From Prasinococcaceae sp. CCMP 1430 (lineage: Eukaryota; Prasinodermophyta; Palmophyllophyceae; Prasinococcales; Prasinococcaceae): DNA of 24,623 nucleotides. The notes below the pieces were generated by a model. It had not been told where the DNA came from. It worked only from the letters and a program-made list of their open reading frames with translations, and searched no databases. Positions 1-8,319 of the stretch are shown here, piece after piece (the stretch's first letter is position 1; the number at the start of each line of letters is the position of its first letter). The position numbers and the translations under genes were made by a program. The stretch is from contig RQSC01001207.1 of the NCBI GenBank assembly GCA_013416795.1, positions 124,679 to 149,301 on the forward strand, written 5' to 3'.

Positions 1-426
1 GCGCCGGCGGCGCGCCGCGCCGCCACGCGCCGCGTCGCGGCGTCGGCCTTCGTCCAGCCGGAGATCTACGTCAAGGCGTTCTGCGCCGTCATGGCGATCT
101 ACTCCGCGCAGATGATCCTCATCCCCGCCAAGATGGTCTCCGACCACTTCGACGCGACGGCCGACGCCATGACCAAGTTCTGGATCCGCGGACAGTCCTG
201 CGCCTGGCTCGGCGTCGTCTACTGCCTGACGCAGCTCCAGACGGCGGTGGCGGTCAAGGTCGCCACCGGCGTGTCGGTGGCCTGCGCGGTTCTCTACCCG
301 TACAACGCCAAGTTCGGCGTGCTCACCGGCGACGGCTTCCCCGCGGTCAAGTACCCCATGCACTACGTGCCCGAGTTCCTCATGGGCGCGCTCTCGCTCG
401 TGGGCCTGTACCTCTGCTTCGCGTGA
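1..426 (+). CDS. Small multi-pass membrane protein, 3' end only
   Basis: The frame is open from the first base of the window to a TGA at 424-426, so the gene starts to the left and only about 141 C-terminal residues are visible. They contain roughly four hydrophobic stretches: around the Met at base 91, around bases 210-260, around 265-300, and a last one ending at the C-terminus in LVGLYLCFA. This points to an integral membrane protein with its C-terminus next to the last membrane segment. Short polar loops hold charged pairs such as SDHFDATADAMTKF. I do not recognise the family and assign no function. An in-frame ATG at base 91 lies inside the protein and is unlikely to be the start, because the preceding frame also reads as sensible sequence (FVQPEIYVKAF). 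Confidence 0.6.
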   Translation, partial: APAARRAATRRVAASAFVQPEIYVKAFCAVMAIYSAQMILIPAKMVSDHFDATADAMTKFWIRGQSCAWLGVVYCLTQLQTAVAVKVATGVSVACAVLYPYNAKFGVLTGDGFPAVKYPMHYVPEFLMGALSLVGLYLCFA

Positions 427-1256
427 GCACGATCGCGCGCCGACTACCAAGGGGCCGCCGGCGGCGACAGCCGCACGCGACCGTAGTGAACCGATCAAAG
501 AGCGCCGCGCCATGCATGCAGTAACGCGGGGCCCCTCCGACTCCTGAAGACACCGACACCCGCGCCGCAGCGCACGCAGTGCGCACTGCTGCGCGCGATC
601 GGCCACGCGGCGGCGGCGCCAGCGCTCGCACGCACACGCGCGCGAGCAGAAGGACGGCGCAGCGAGCCACGCGCGCGACCATAGAACAGATCGAGCGGCG
701 ATCGGCAACGCGTCACGCGTGGAGCAACGCGGCGCCACCGACCGACTCCTCGCACGCGTACTCGTGCGCGCGCGGTGCGACTGCGCTCCGCGCGCGATCG
801 CGCGTGCCCCCAAAGTGCGACGCCCACCGCGGCGCGCGCTGCTCCGCGAAGGTCCAGTGTTAGATCGCCACGCACCCCGAGCGGCCCTTGCCGAGGGGCG
901 GCGCCTGCACGAAGCGCACGTAGAAGCGCCCTCTCCCCCCCCCCATACACACACGCACACACACACACGAACTTACACACGCACACAACACGCGCGCCCA
1001 CCCTCGCGACAGGCGCAACTCGGAGGCTACCGTGCGGAGCAGCTCCTGCGTTCCACCCGTGCTCTCGATGAGCTCCTGCCGCGCGCCCCGCGCCCCCACG
1101 CAGCGAGGGGCGCCTCGACGCCGCCCCGATCGGCCTTTCCAGCCCCCCCGCGGGCCCGCACACACACCACACGCGCGCTCCCTCCCCGCCGGCGCCTGGG
1201 GGGGAGGCGCTGCGCGCAGGAGGAGCGCACGATGGCCACGTGCCCAAACCACTAAC
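427..1256. other. GC-rich spacer without a recognisable gene
   Basis: This 830-bp stretch follows the stop of the membrane protein. It is CpG-rich and low in complexity, with CGCG runs, a CA-type microsatellite near 945-987 and a C-run near 936-944. Several open frames exist on both strands, but they consist mostly of Arg, Ala, Pro and Gly and show no domain. They look like by-products of high GC content. It probably contains the 3' UTR of the upstream gene and perhaps the missing first exon of the phosphodiesterase gene, which I searched for and did not find. Confidence 0.45.
945..987. repeat. Imperfect CA microsatellite
   Basis: An imperfect dinucleotide run of CA units, interrupted by CG and by a short GAACTT break, follows a run of nine Cs. 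It lies in the gene-free spacer and has no apparent coding role. Confidence 0.7.
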
Positions 1257-1516
1257 AAAAAACGAATCTGCGGTATCTCGCACGAATTACAACCAATTCC
1301 GCGAATTAGGCACTTACGGATGCATCATTCCCTTTAAGATGGCGCAGGCGAGCGAGTGAACCGATCGGCGAAATCGAATGCGCAACATACGATATTTCGC
1401 ACACAAGAAATCAAACCCTAGTTGCACTTTTCGTCGGGTTTAACCCCAAATGGATGGGATTCGAACCGCGGCTGGCGGCGGGCGCCACACTCTACCAACT
1501 GAGTTATACCCCCGCC
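1257..1516 (-). mobile_element. tRNA-like / possible tRNA-derived SINE element
   Basis: Read on the minus strand, bases 1506-1495 match an RNA polymerase III A box (TAACTCAGTTGG) and bases 1467-1457 are an exact B box (GGTTCGAATCC), spaced as in a tRNA. The D-arm pairs (ACTC/GAGT), but the T-stem pairs at only about two of five positions. The sequence after the B box does not pair with the 5' GGGGGTA, so no acceptor stem forms. The anticodon arm is only partly paired and has C where U33 is expected. A tail of about 190 bp follows, clearly more AT-rich than its surroundings, and ends in six Ts on the minus strand (1262-1257), a pol III stop. Intact promoter boxes with a degraded cloverleaf and a tail fit a tRNA-derived SINE head. 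A tRNA pseudogene next to an unrelated AT-rich promoter region is the main alternative. I saw no convincing target-site duplication. Confidence 0.4.
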
Positions 1517-1518
1517 TT

Positions 1519-2333
1519 CTCTGTCAAAGAGAAAGGGTGCCATGCCCGACGTTCGCGCCGCACGTCACGTTGCTCGGTGAGGCCTGGCGCCCCGCCGCGG
1601 CGCCGCGCGCGAGCGGGCGGGCTGCGGCGCTCGCTGACGCCCTCCCACGCCTTGCGACCCTCGTCCGCGCGCCGTCCTCGCTCGCACGCCCCCTCCCTGT
1701 TGCGCGTCTGCAGGCGGCTTTCCGTCCGAGTCCGATGATGCCGCTCTCAGCGCGACGCGCACGCTGTGCCAGGGGCTCGGCTCGGCCGATGGCCCCGCCT
1801 TCTGGGGGCTCGAGGTGCGAATGCCGAGCCCACGCGTATCGACGCGTGCACATGCGCGCGCGCGCTGCTTGAGCGCGTGCGCTCGCCGCGCGCGCGCGCG
1901 CTCACGCACCCACTCGCGCGTGCGCTCGCAGATTGAGCTGGACGCCCCAGAGGCGGGTGCGACGCACTTCCAGTGCGTGTACATGCGCGTGAAGACGCCC
2001 AACTCGGCGCTGGCTAAGGCAAACGCACTCGCGCAGAAGGCACTCATGCATGTGACTGGCGATGAGGGCGACGGTGGGGGCGCGCTGGAGCTCGCCCCGT
2101 ACCTGCCACACCTGAGCCTGGTGTACGGCGGCACGCTGGAGCAGGCCGAGCGCGCGGCGATCGTCGATGAGCTGCGCGGCGGTGCCACCGACGCCACGCC
2201 CACTGTACGCGCGCCTACGGAAGGCTTCGTCGCCAACGAAGTCTCGCTGTGGTACACCCCCGTGAAGGACCAGAGCACCGCCAGCTGGAGGGAGGTTGCG
2301 AAGGTTCGCATGGAGGGCGTCGACGGCGGGTAG
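1519..2333 (+). CDS. 2H-family cyclic phosphodiesterase-like protein, 5' end unresolved
   Basis: Three exons join cleanly: up to 1576, 1714-1814 and 1932-2333, with introns 1577-1713 (GTGAGG...CTGCAG) and 1815-1931 (GTGCGA...CGCAG). The joined protein has both signature motifs of the 2H phosphoesterase fold, HVT in PTFAPHVTLLGG at about 1561 and HLS in YLPHLSLVYG at about 2108. Between them it has the FQCVY strand typical of plant and yeast cyclic phosphodiesterases. Known members open 2',3'- or 1'',2''-cyclic nucleotides such as ADP-ribose cyclic phosphate from tRNA splicing; the substrate here is inference. The usual 30-40 residues before the first motif are missing: upstream, the frame runs into the tRNA-like element and I found no initiator exon. 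The gene may be complete with a distant first exon, or truncated by insertion. It converges on the RING/BRCT gene, with 175 bp between stops. Confidence 0.75.
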
Positions 2334-2508
2334 GGGATCGCAACGCACACGGCACGCGCGCGCTTGCGGGCGCTCCAACCCTCCGTCTCAGCAGGCAGGC
2401 AGCGCGCGACCGATAATACGAGCTGGCACGGCCACTTGGTACAATGCGGGCACAGGCCCCATTTAGAAATGATACACACACGTATGGTAGTATGGTAGAG
2501 TGACGCAC

Positions 2509-5093
2509 TCATGCCTCCGCAGCGCCAGCGCCGTCGGCGGAGTACGCCGCGGTCGGAAGCAGCTTGTAGGCGGATATGCAGTCGAGCAGCCAGCTGCTGG
2601 TGAGGAGCTCAGCCTCAGCGCCGTAGCGCGCACGCGCCGCGCGCACCGAGGCCACCGTGAGCGGGGTGGGCACGAGCACATGCAGGGGAGCACCCTCGAA
2701 GTCGGTGCCGCGCGCCTTGGCCTTCTCCTTGGCATTGAGAACACGCCCGCCGCACATGCGCGCGAGCTTCTCGGTGTCGGCCTGCGACGGAACGGCGTCC
2801 GCGTTGGCGCACACGACGAAACAGTGGCCATCGAGGATGGGCCTGCCCCCGGCGGCCGCGCGCTCGCGCGAGCGCAGCACGCCCCCGGACTGGTGCATGT
2901 CGCCGAGCACCACATGCGTGCGCGGGTCCGGCTCAAGCCACTTGCCGGCAGCGCGGCTGTCGCGAACCCAATCGATGCCCACGACCCATTTGCCGGCCGC
3001 CTGCGCGCAAACAGACAAAGGCGTGCGCGCCGGGGCCATTTCGCGTTAGCACGTGCGCGCGCGCTCGCGAGAGAGAGAGAGAGAGAGAAGCGCGCGCCGC
3101 CAAGCGCACGTGCGCGCGAGCGCGCGTTCGGCGCGTGCCCGGAGGGACGCACCACCGCATTGAAGTACTTGAGGGTGCGCTTCGCCGCCATCAGCCGCGT
3201 CTCCTCCTTTTCAGGGTTAGGGGCGTCCGTCACGATGACGAGGTGCGTGGCGCTGGCGCCAGCGGCCTTCGCAGGTAAGACTTTTGCGTCCCCGAGCTCG
3301 TCGCATGCGGTCGCCAACAAGTCTTTGTCCTTCCTGGCCAGGTTAGACTGCTGCAGCACCACCTGGGCCTGCGTCTGCTTGCGCTGTCCACCCGATCGTC
3401 TCGACTTCGACTGCCCCTGCGTTGGCGTCCGTAGCTCGGCTGGCGCGCTCAGCCCGACTGGGCTCTTCGGGCGTGCCGGCGTCTTCGCTGCTGCGGATCG
3501 ACGCGAAGCAACGCGAGAGGAGGATCCCTTGGCGCGCCTGCGGGTGCCACGTCGCTTGCTGTTGCTCGGGGGCGGGCTTGCCTGCGACGGCTGCACGCAG
3601 TCTGCATTCGCCCCTTCGTCGGCGACCGCCGGGGTGGCTGCGACAGGCGAGGCCGCGGTCTCCGGGACGGTGGTCGCTGCCAGCGCATCGGCATCGGGCG
3701 CACGGGTGGGGGCGACGCCAGCCCGCAATGGTGTCGCCTTTCGCCGCTTTGATGAACGCTCCGAGCTCCGGCCGCAGGCCGCTTGACTTGGTTGTGACGC
3801 GCTTGGGCTGTCGCGTTTCCGCTGTGAGGTGCGCTGCGATGATCGGCGCGTGCGCGGCACTGCTGTCGTCGGTGCCAGGTCATGCGCCTCGACAACTGGC
3901 AGCGTGGAAGGCTGTGGCGCACCTGCAGCCGGGATGGCGGGCTCAGACTCCAGCATCGTCTCGTCGGGATCGTCTACCGCCGCCGGGGGCGGCGATGGCT
4001 GCGCGGCCTCGCCCTTGGGAGGAGGTGCGAGTCGCTTGGTCTCAACGAGATTCTGCAGATCCTTGAAGCGCTGCCGCATCACAGTCACCTCCGCTTCAAG
4101 CTTGCGCACCTCCTGTGTCGTCGGGATGGGCTCACTCAGCGTTTCGGGCCCCTGCCCATCGTCGCGCGTGTCGTTCACTGCATCCGACACGCCATCGGCG
4201 GTGCACGCCTCGCCGCGCGCGCCCGGTGCGCGAGCGTGCATGCTCATCGCTGCGCGCTCGAGCGCCGTGAGCTCCGGCTCGGCGGGCGCCTCACTGCCGC
4301 TGTCAGCGACGGGCGAGCCGTTTTCGACTCCCGGGCTCGTGCTGTGAGGAAGCGGCGCGCGGGCGTCCTCCTGCGGCGCCAACGGGGTGGGCTCGACCAC
4401 GTCGTCCGCCGTTGCCGCGCGCTCAGGAAGGCACGGATCCGGCTGCTCTTCTTTCGAAGGCGCTGCCTCAGGCTCGTCCTCTGGCGCCGACTCGCAAGGT
4501 CGCGCCGCCGCGTGCTCCTGCGATTCGCAGCCCCGCGCCGGCCCCAGCCCATTCTCTGCTGCCTTGGCGCATTGCCCTTGTTGGTCTGCGTCATCCGCGC
4601 AGGGCCCTTGCGACTGCGGTTGCTGCTGCCCGTGGCCGCGCTGCTGTTCATGAACGAGCTCGCGCCCGCCTGCGAGCTGTTGCTGTTCCTGCGGGGGTGG
4701 CTCCTGTGGCTCGCGCTGCACTGCCAACCCGCCGCCCTCATGCATCATCTCCTGCAGCATTTCGAGGGCGCTGACTGCGCGATTTATCATCGGGCACGGT
4801 GCGAGATCGAGCACTGTGACGTTCGGCCCGCCGGGGCAGCGATCCGAGGGGCATGGCCGCGCCGTGTGCGCGCGAGCCCCCCCAACGCCCGCGCCCGCGT
4901 CGCGCTCCTCGGCGAGCGCCTCGCGGCCGCACGAGAGGCACATCGCGCAGCCGCACGGCAGCACGGCGGCGTCGCGCACGGTGCCGCCGCAAAGCGGGCA
5001 GAGCAGCGCGTCCGCCAGGCACGCCGCAACGGCGGCGTCGTTCGTCAGCGACGCCGCGCCCAGGCTGAGCCCCGCGCCCAGCGAGAGCGCCAT
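2509..5093 (-). CDS. RING plus tandem-BRCT protein, BRCA1/BARD1 type
   Basis: Two exons: 5093-3153 and 3000-2509, with intron 3152-3001 (GTGCGT...CGCAG, including a GA/CT run), giving about 810 residues. The start at 5093 is the Met just before the RING. Residues 32-86 form a RING finger: CPLC, PCGCAMCLSC and CPSDRC, with Cys where the usual His ligand sits. A long, disordered, Gln/Pro/Ser/Glu-rich middle follows, with a short coiled coil near bases 4050-4110. From about residue 570 come two BRCT repeats. The first contains RTLKYF and AGKWVVGIDWV across the splice, closely resembling BRCA1. Its Arg and Lys (about 639 and 642) match the human phosphopeptide-binding Arg1699 and Lys1702. The second ends SSWLLDCISAYKLLP, resembling BARD1. 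Family members act in the nucleus as E3 ubiquitin ligases in homologous-recombination repair. Assigning it to BRCA1 or BARD1 is not possible here. Confidence 0.85.
3062..3091. repeat. GA dinucleotide run inside an intron
   Basis: A run of GA units on the plus strand lies inside the single intron of the RING/BRCT gene. Read on the gene's own strand it is a CT-rich tract about 80 bases upstream of the 3' splice site. Confidence 0.6.
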
Positions 5094-5613
5094 GCTCCCC
5101 TCAAGCCCCGCGGCCTTCAGCCCGGCCGCCTCGGCCGCCTCCCCAGCCCGCGGCCTGCCGAACACGCGACGCGGCGCCCGCCCTGTGGCGCCCGCCCGCG
5201 CGCGCGCGCGCGCGCGAAAGCGCCGCGTATTCGGAATTCGAAGCCGCGTTTTCCCGCACGAGAAAAGGAGGGATGTGTTCTGGGTTTCCCCCCCGAGTGT
5301 TGTGGATGAACCCGGGGAGAGAGCGTTTGTTGGGGCCGTCGATGTCTGATTTAAACCAGGTGTGCCCCCTCCCATTCCGGGATCATTCGAGTTTGGCTTC
5401 GGCTCCTTTCGCGCGCGCGCGTTAGCACCACAGCCCGCAGCCGCAGTGTGCGCACGCCGCCTCCCCACCGTTGAGGGGTGGGGGGTGGGGGATGGCAGCG
5501 GCGGCGGCGCCGAGGCGCACCCGGCATGTGCTGCTCGCGGGCGGCGCGCTGGTCCTCGCGGTGGCGGCGGCGGCGACGTCGCGGCCGCCGCCGCGCGAGC
5601 GGTTGGGGGCGCC
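5094..5613. promoter_or_regulatory. Divergent intergenic region, likely bidirectional promoter
   Basis: This 520-bp interval separates the start of the RING/BRCT gene (leftward) from the start of the C2 gene (rightward), so both promoters must lie here. The centre (about 5220-5400) is less GC-rich than the flanks. It contains two exact matches to the E2F consensus TTTSSCGC on the plus strand: TTTCCCGC at 5250-5257 and TTTCGCGC at 5407-5414. A (GC)n run lies near 5196-5216. The upstream sequence of both genes is open in frame for long stretches, but it is low-complexity and has no domain, so I treat it as untranslated. No TATA box is obvious. Confidence 0.5.
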
Positions 5614-8199
5614 ATGTCGGGCGTGCTGTCGGCGGCAACCTGCGCCCTCCGCCTCGCCGTCGCGGCCGCGCATGCCGCCTCTCGGTGGCTGAGCGACACC
5701 GTGGTCTCCCTCGTTCTCTTGGTGGCATTCTTCTGTCAGGCTCCCCAACTGCTCGCCGCCGGCCTCTCGTGGTGCTTGACGAACGTCGTCCTGTTCCATC
5801 CGTTCTCGTTGGGCTGCGTCTCGTTGGCCTTCACCTTCAGCGCGTACACCGGTAGGCTGTACGTGCGGCTGGTGGCGGACGACGTCGGGTTCGGCAATCC
5901 GCCCGGCTTCCCGACGGGAAATTTTGTCACCGCGCGCAGGGTTGAAGCCGAGGCGAGCGTCTCTTTGGCCGCCTTCGTGGCGGCGCACTGGCGGCGCTTC
6001 GTCGCAGCGCCGGCGACCGCGGCGCGCCGCGCGCGGCAGGGCCTGTCCCCTGCCGATGACGCGCGCCTGCGTGCGGCGCGAGCAAAGACACGCGCCGCGC
6101 GCACGCAGTCGAGGTCAGCGGTGGAGGCGATGGCGAAGGCCCCGCTAACTGCAGGGCGCACATTGTTCGCGGGGGCGATCGCGCTGGCAAGTTCTGCGCA
6201 TGCTGCGGCGTGGACTGTGACGATGGCGGTGAGGCGCGTCACGCGTGGCGCAGAGCGCGTTGGAGGGCGAAGCGCGATGGCGGCGGTTGCCGCAGTCGGC
6301 GGCGGTGGCCAGCCTGACGTGGACGGCGCCACGGCCGCAGCGCAGAGCCGAGCGCGCACGGAAGAACAAGCGTTTCTCGGATGCTTCCGCATCGAGCGTC
6401 TGCAGATACACGGCGTCGGCCTGTGCTTCGAGACCGGGCCTGGTGGCGAATTTAACGTCAACGGCGTGACGCGGAGCGTTGCGTGCGGTGACCTGCGGCG
6501 GCTGGGCGTCCTGGGTCACGATATGACGATGTGGCCGAACAAGGTCTGCGTGCACGTTCTGCGCGCGAGGGGACTGCTCGCTAATGACGTCGGCGGAACG
6601 TCAGACGTGAAACTCGTCATCCAGTGCCGGCACCACAAAGTCGTGACTGCCGTGCAGTACAAGACGCTGAGCCCGCTCTGGAATCAGTCGTTCGAGCTGT
6701 GCATGGCAGACCCGAGTGCAGTCGTGCATTTTGCGCTGTACGACGTCGGCATGGTGAGCAAAGACAAGCTGCTCGCCCAGTGGCACATTACCCTGAAGAT
6801 GCTGCTCCTCAAACATGGAGGCAAGATGTCGGGGTGGCAGACGCTTCGGGACAGAAATGGCGTGCGCTACGCAGAGCCGACCTGCGGGGAAATTGACATT
6901 CGTCTTGAGTACGTCTACGAGGAGGGCTTCGTGGCACGCTCGCCCAAGCCACCCTCGCTGAGTGCCATGGCTCAGATGGACATGAACAGCCAGGAGACTG
7001 CGTGGCGGATCGCAGACTTTCAAAACGCGAAGCTCTTCCTGGACGAGCGCTTTCCCTATCTCTTCGACATCCGCGCCCTGGAAATCGATGACGTACACTT
7101 TCGCATGAAGGAGCTGTTCGCCCGTGGCTCGGAGGCCGCGGCAGAGCTCGACGAGCGCCAGCGCGCCGCCAATGATGCCGATGAGGCGCACGACGTCGAT
7201 GAAGGAGGTTTTGTCCTGTATGATGAGGGTGACGTTGTGCTGACCTCCCTCGGAAGGAAGGACGTGCGTAAGGAGCGCAAGAGGCGGCGGCCTGGCGAGC
7301 GCTCCCCGTCGTCCCGCCCCCGAGCCATCGACCGAGCGGTGGTGCACGTACCCCGCCTGGAGCTCACACGTCGGAAGCACTTTCGTCCGCGCCCTGACAG
7401 GCCTGGCTGCTCGGTCTGGGAGCTTCTCGCTGGCCTCACCGGCATCATTCCGCAGGTCATTCAGCCAGACGTGCTTGGCAGGGCAACGCATGCCATGCTG
7501 GCGGGTGTGCTCAGCCGCCCGCTCAGCCTCAAGGGCGCCACCGTTGCTGTGGGAGACCAATTCCTCAACTCGGTGGAACGCGCCGCGGGCGCCGCCGCGC
7601 ACGCCGGCACACACCTCCGCGCCAAACTGGGTGGGAAGGTCGGCACGGCGGTCGGTGAGAGCAGTGGCGACGACGCACTACAGTCAGCTTCGCTCGGCCC
7701 GACGGCCGCTCTCGTGCGCAAGCCGCGCGGGCGCCATCGGTGGAAGCGCCGGCTGCTTGAGAGGCGCGGCGCGTCTGTATTTTATAAGGGCGTGCGCAGC
7801 GGGGGAGACGACACGCCGACGCCGTGGCTGCGCAAGTTTGAACTCGGCGCCGTGACCTCTGTGGCAGTGCTGGTGTCGAGTGGGACCAGCGTCATCCAAC
7901 TCATCGACGACGGGGGCGGCGACGGGGTGGGCCCGTCCCCTGCTGGGACGGAGGCGACTGCCAGTGGAGTGCACCGCAGAAGCACCGACCGCGCGTCGCA
8001 GCATGCTACAGAGGTCAAAATCGTTGGGATCGACGACGATGACGAGCTCGCTCTCGAGGTCGACCGCTGGCGCGAGGCGTTCGTCGCCGCCGTCGAGGCG
8101 GAGCGCGCCGCGAAGAGGCGGCGGGCGGAGGCGGGAGGGCGGGGTGCCGATCCTCGCGGCGTGGTCACGCGCATGCGTAGCTGGCTGCGCCTTGAATGA
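5614..8199 (+). CDS. Membrane-anchored C2-domain protein with C-terminal PH-like region
   Basis: A single exon of 861 residues. I chose the ATG at 5614 (GCCATGTCG context) because the frame upstream is low-complexity. Residues about 25-80 hold two hydrophobic segments (VVSLVLLVAFF and VVLFHPFSLGCVSLAF), suggesting an N-terminal membrane hairpin. A basic, Ala/Arg-rich stretch follows. Residues about 307-395 form a C2 domain: VCVHVLRARGLLANDVGGTSD, then LSPLWNQSFEL and ALYDVGMVSKD. Loop-1 Asps and two loop-3 Asps remain, but one usual loop-3 acid is Gly, so calcium binding may be weak. The last 130 residues (about 725-830) resemble a PH domain, with WLRKFELGAVTSV strands and a closing EVDRWREAFVAAVE helix. 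Membrane hairpin, C2 and PH together suggest a lipid-binding or membrane-tethering role (inference). It converges on the dehydrogenase, 120 bp away. Confidence 0.75.
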   Translation: MSGVLSAATCALRLAVAAAHAASRWLSDTVVSLVLLVAFFCQAPQLLAAGLSWCLTNVVLFHPFSLGCVSLAFTFSAYTGRLYVRLVADDVGFGNPPGFPTGNFVTARRVEAEASVSLAAFVAAHWRRFVAAPATAARRARQGLSPADDARLRAARAKTRAARTQSRSAVEAMAKAPLTAGRTLFAGAIALASSAHAAAWTVTMAVRRVTRGAERVGGRSAMAAVAAVGGGGQPDVDGATAAAQSRARTEEQAFLGCFRIERLQIHGVGLCFETGPGGEFNVNGVTRSVACGDLRRLGVLGHDMTMWPNKVCVHVLRARGLLANDVGGTSDVKLVIQCRHHKVVTAVQYKTLSPLWNQSFELCMADPSAVVHFALYDVGMVSKDKLLAQWHITLKMLLLKHGGKMSGWQTLRDRNGVRYAEPTCGEIDIRLEYVYEEGFVARSPKPPSLSAMAQMDMNSQETAWRIADFQNAKLFLDERFPYLFDIRALEIDDVHFRMKELFARGSEAAAELDERQRAANDADEAHDVDEGGFVLYDEGDVVLTSLGRKDVRKERKRRRPGERSPSSRPRAIDRAVVHVPRLELTRRKHFRPRPDRPGCSVWELLAGLTGIIPQVIQPDVLGRATHAMLAGVLSRPLSLKGATVAVGDQFLNSVERAAGAAAHAGTHLRAKLGGKVGTAVGESSGDDALQSASLGPTAALVRKPRGRHRWKRRLLERRGASVFYKGVRSGGDDTPTPWLRKFELGAVTSVAVLVSSGTSVIQLIDDGGGDGVGPSPAGTEATASGVHRRSTDRASQHATEVKIVGIDDDDELALEVDRWREAFVAAVEAERAAKRRRAEAGGRGADPRGVVTRMRSWLRLE

Positions 8200-8319
8200 G
8201 ACGCACTTTTTTGTTGTGCCTCGAAGCCGCCATCTGCAGACCTGCCTCGCCGCGCCGCCTCCCTTGCCCCCATGTATGTACCTCAGGCCCGCACGCGCGG
8301 CACGAGGATGCCCGCAGGA

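Noticed and set aside
495-1283. Long Arg/Ala/Gly-rich open frames on both strands of the first spacer
   Set aside because: Composition follows GC content and CGCG runs. No domain, splice-compatible extension or similarity was recognised.
1449-1516. A functional tRNA gene on the minus strand
   Set aside because: A and B boxes are perfect, but the acceptor and T stems do not pair and the anticodon loop lacks U33. I therefore call it tRNA-like or SINE-like, not a working tRNA.
5094-5699. N-terminal extension of the RING/BRCT protein upstream of 5093
   Set aside because: The frame is open but low-complexity and overlaps the start of the divergent C2 gene. The ATG at 5093 directly before the RING is the economical start.
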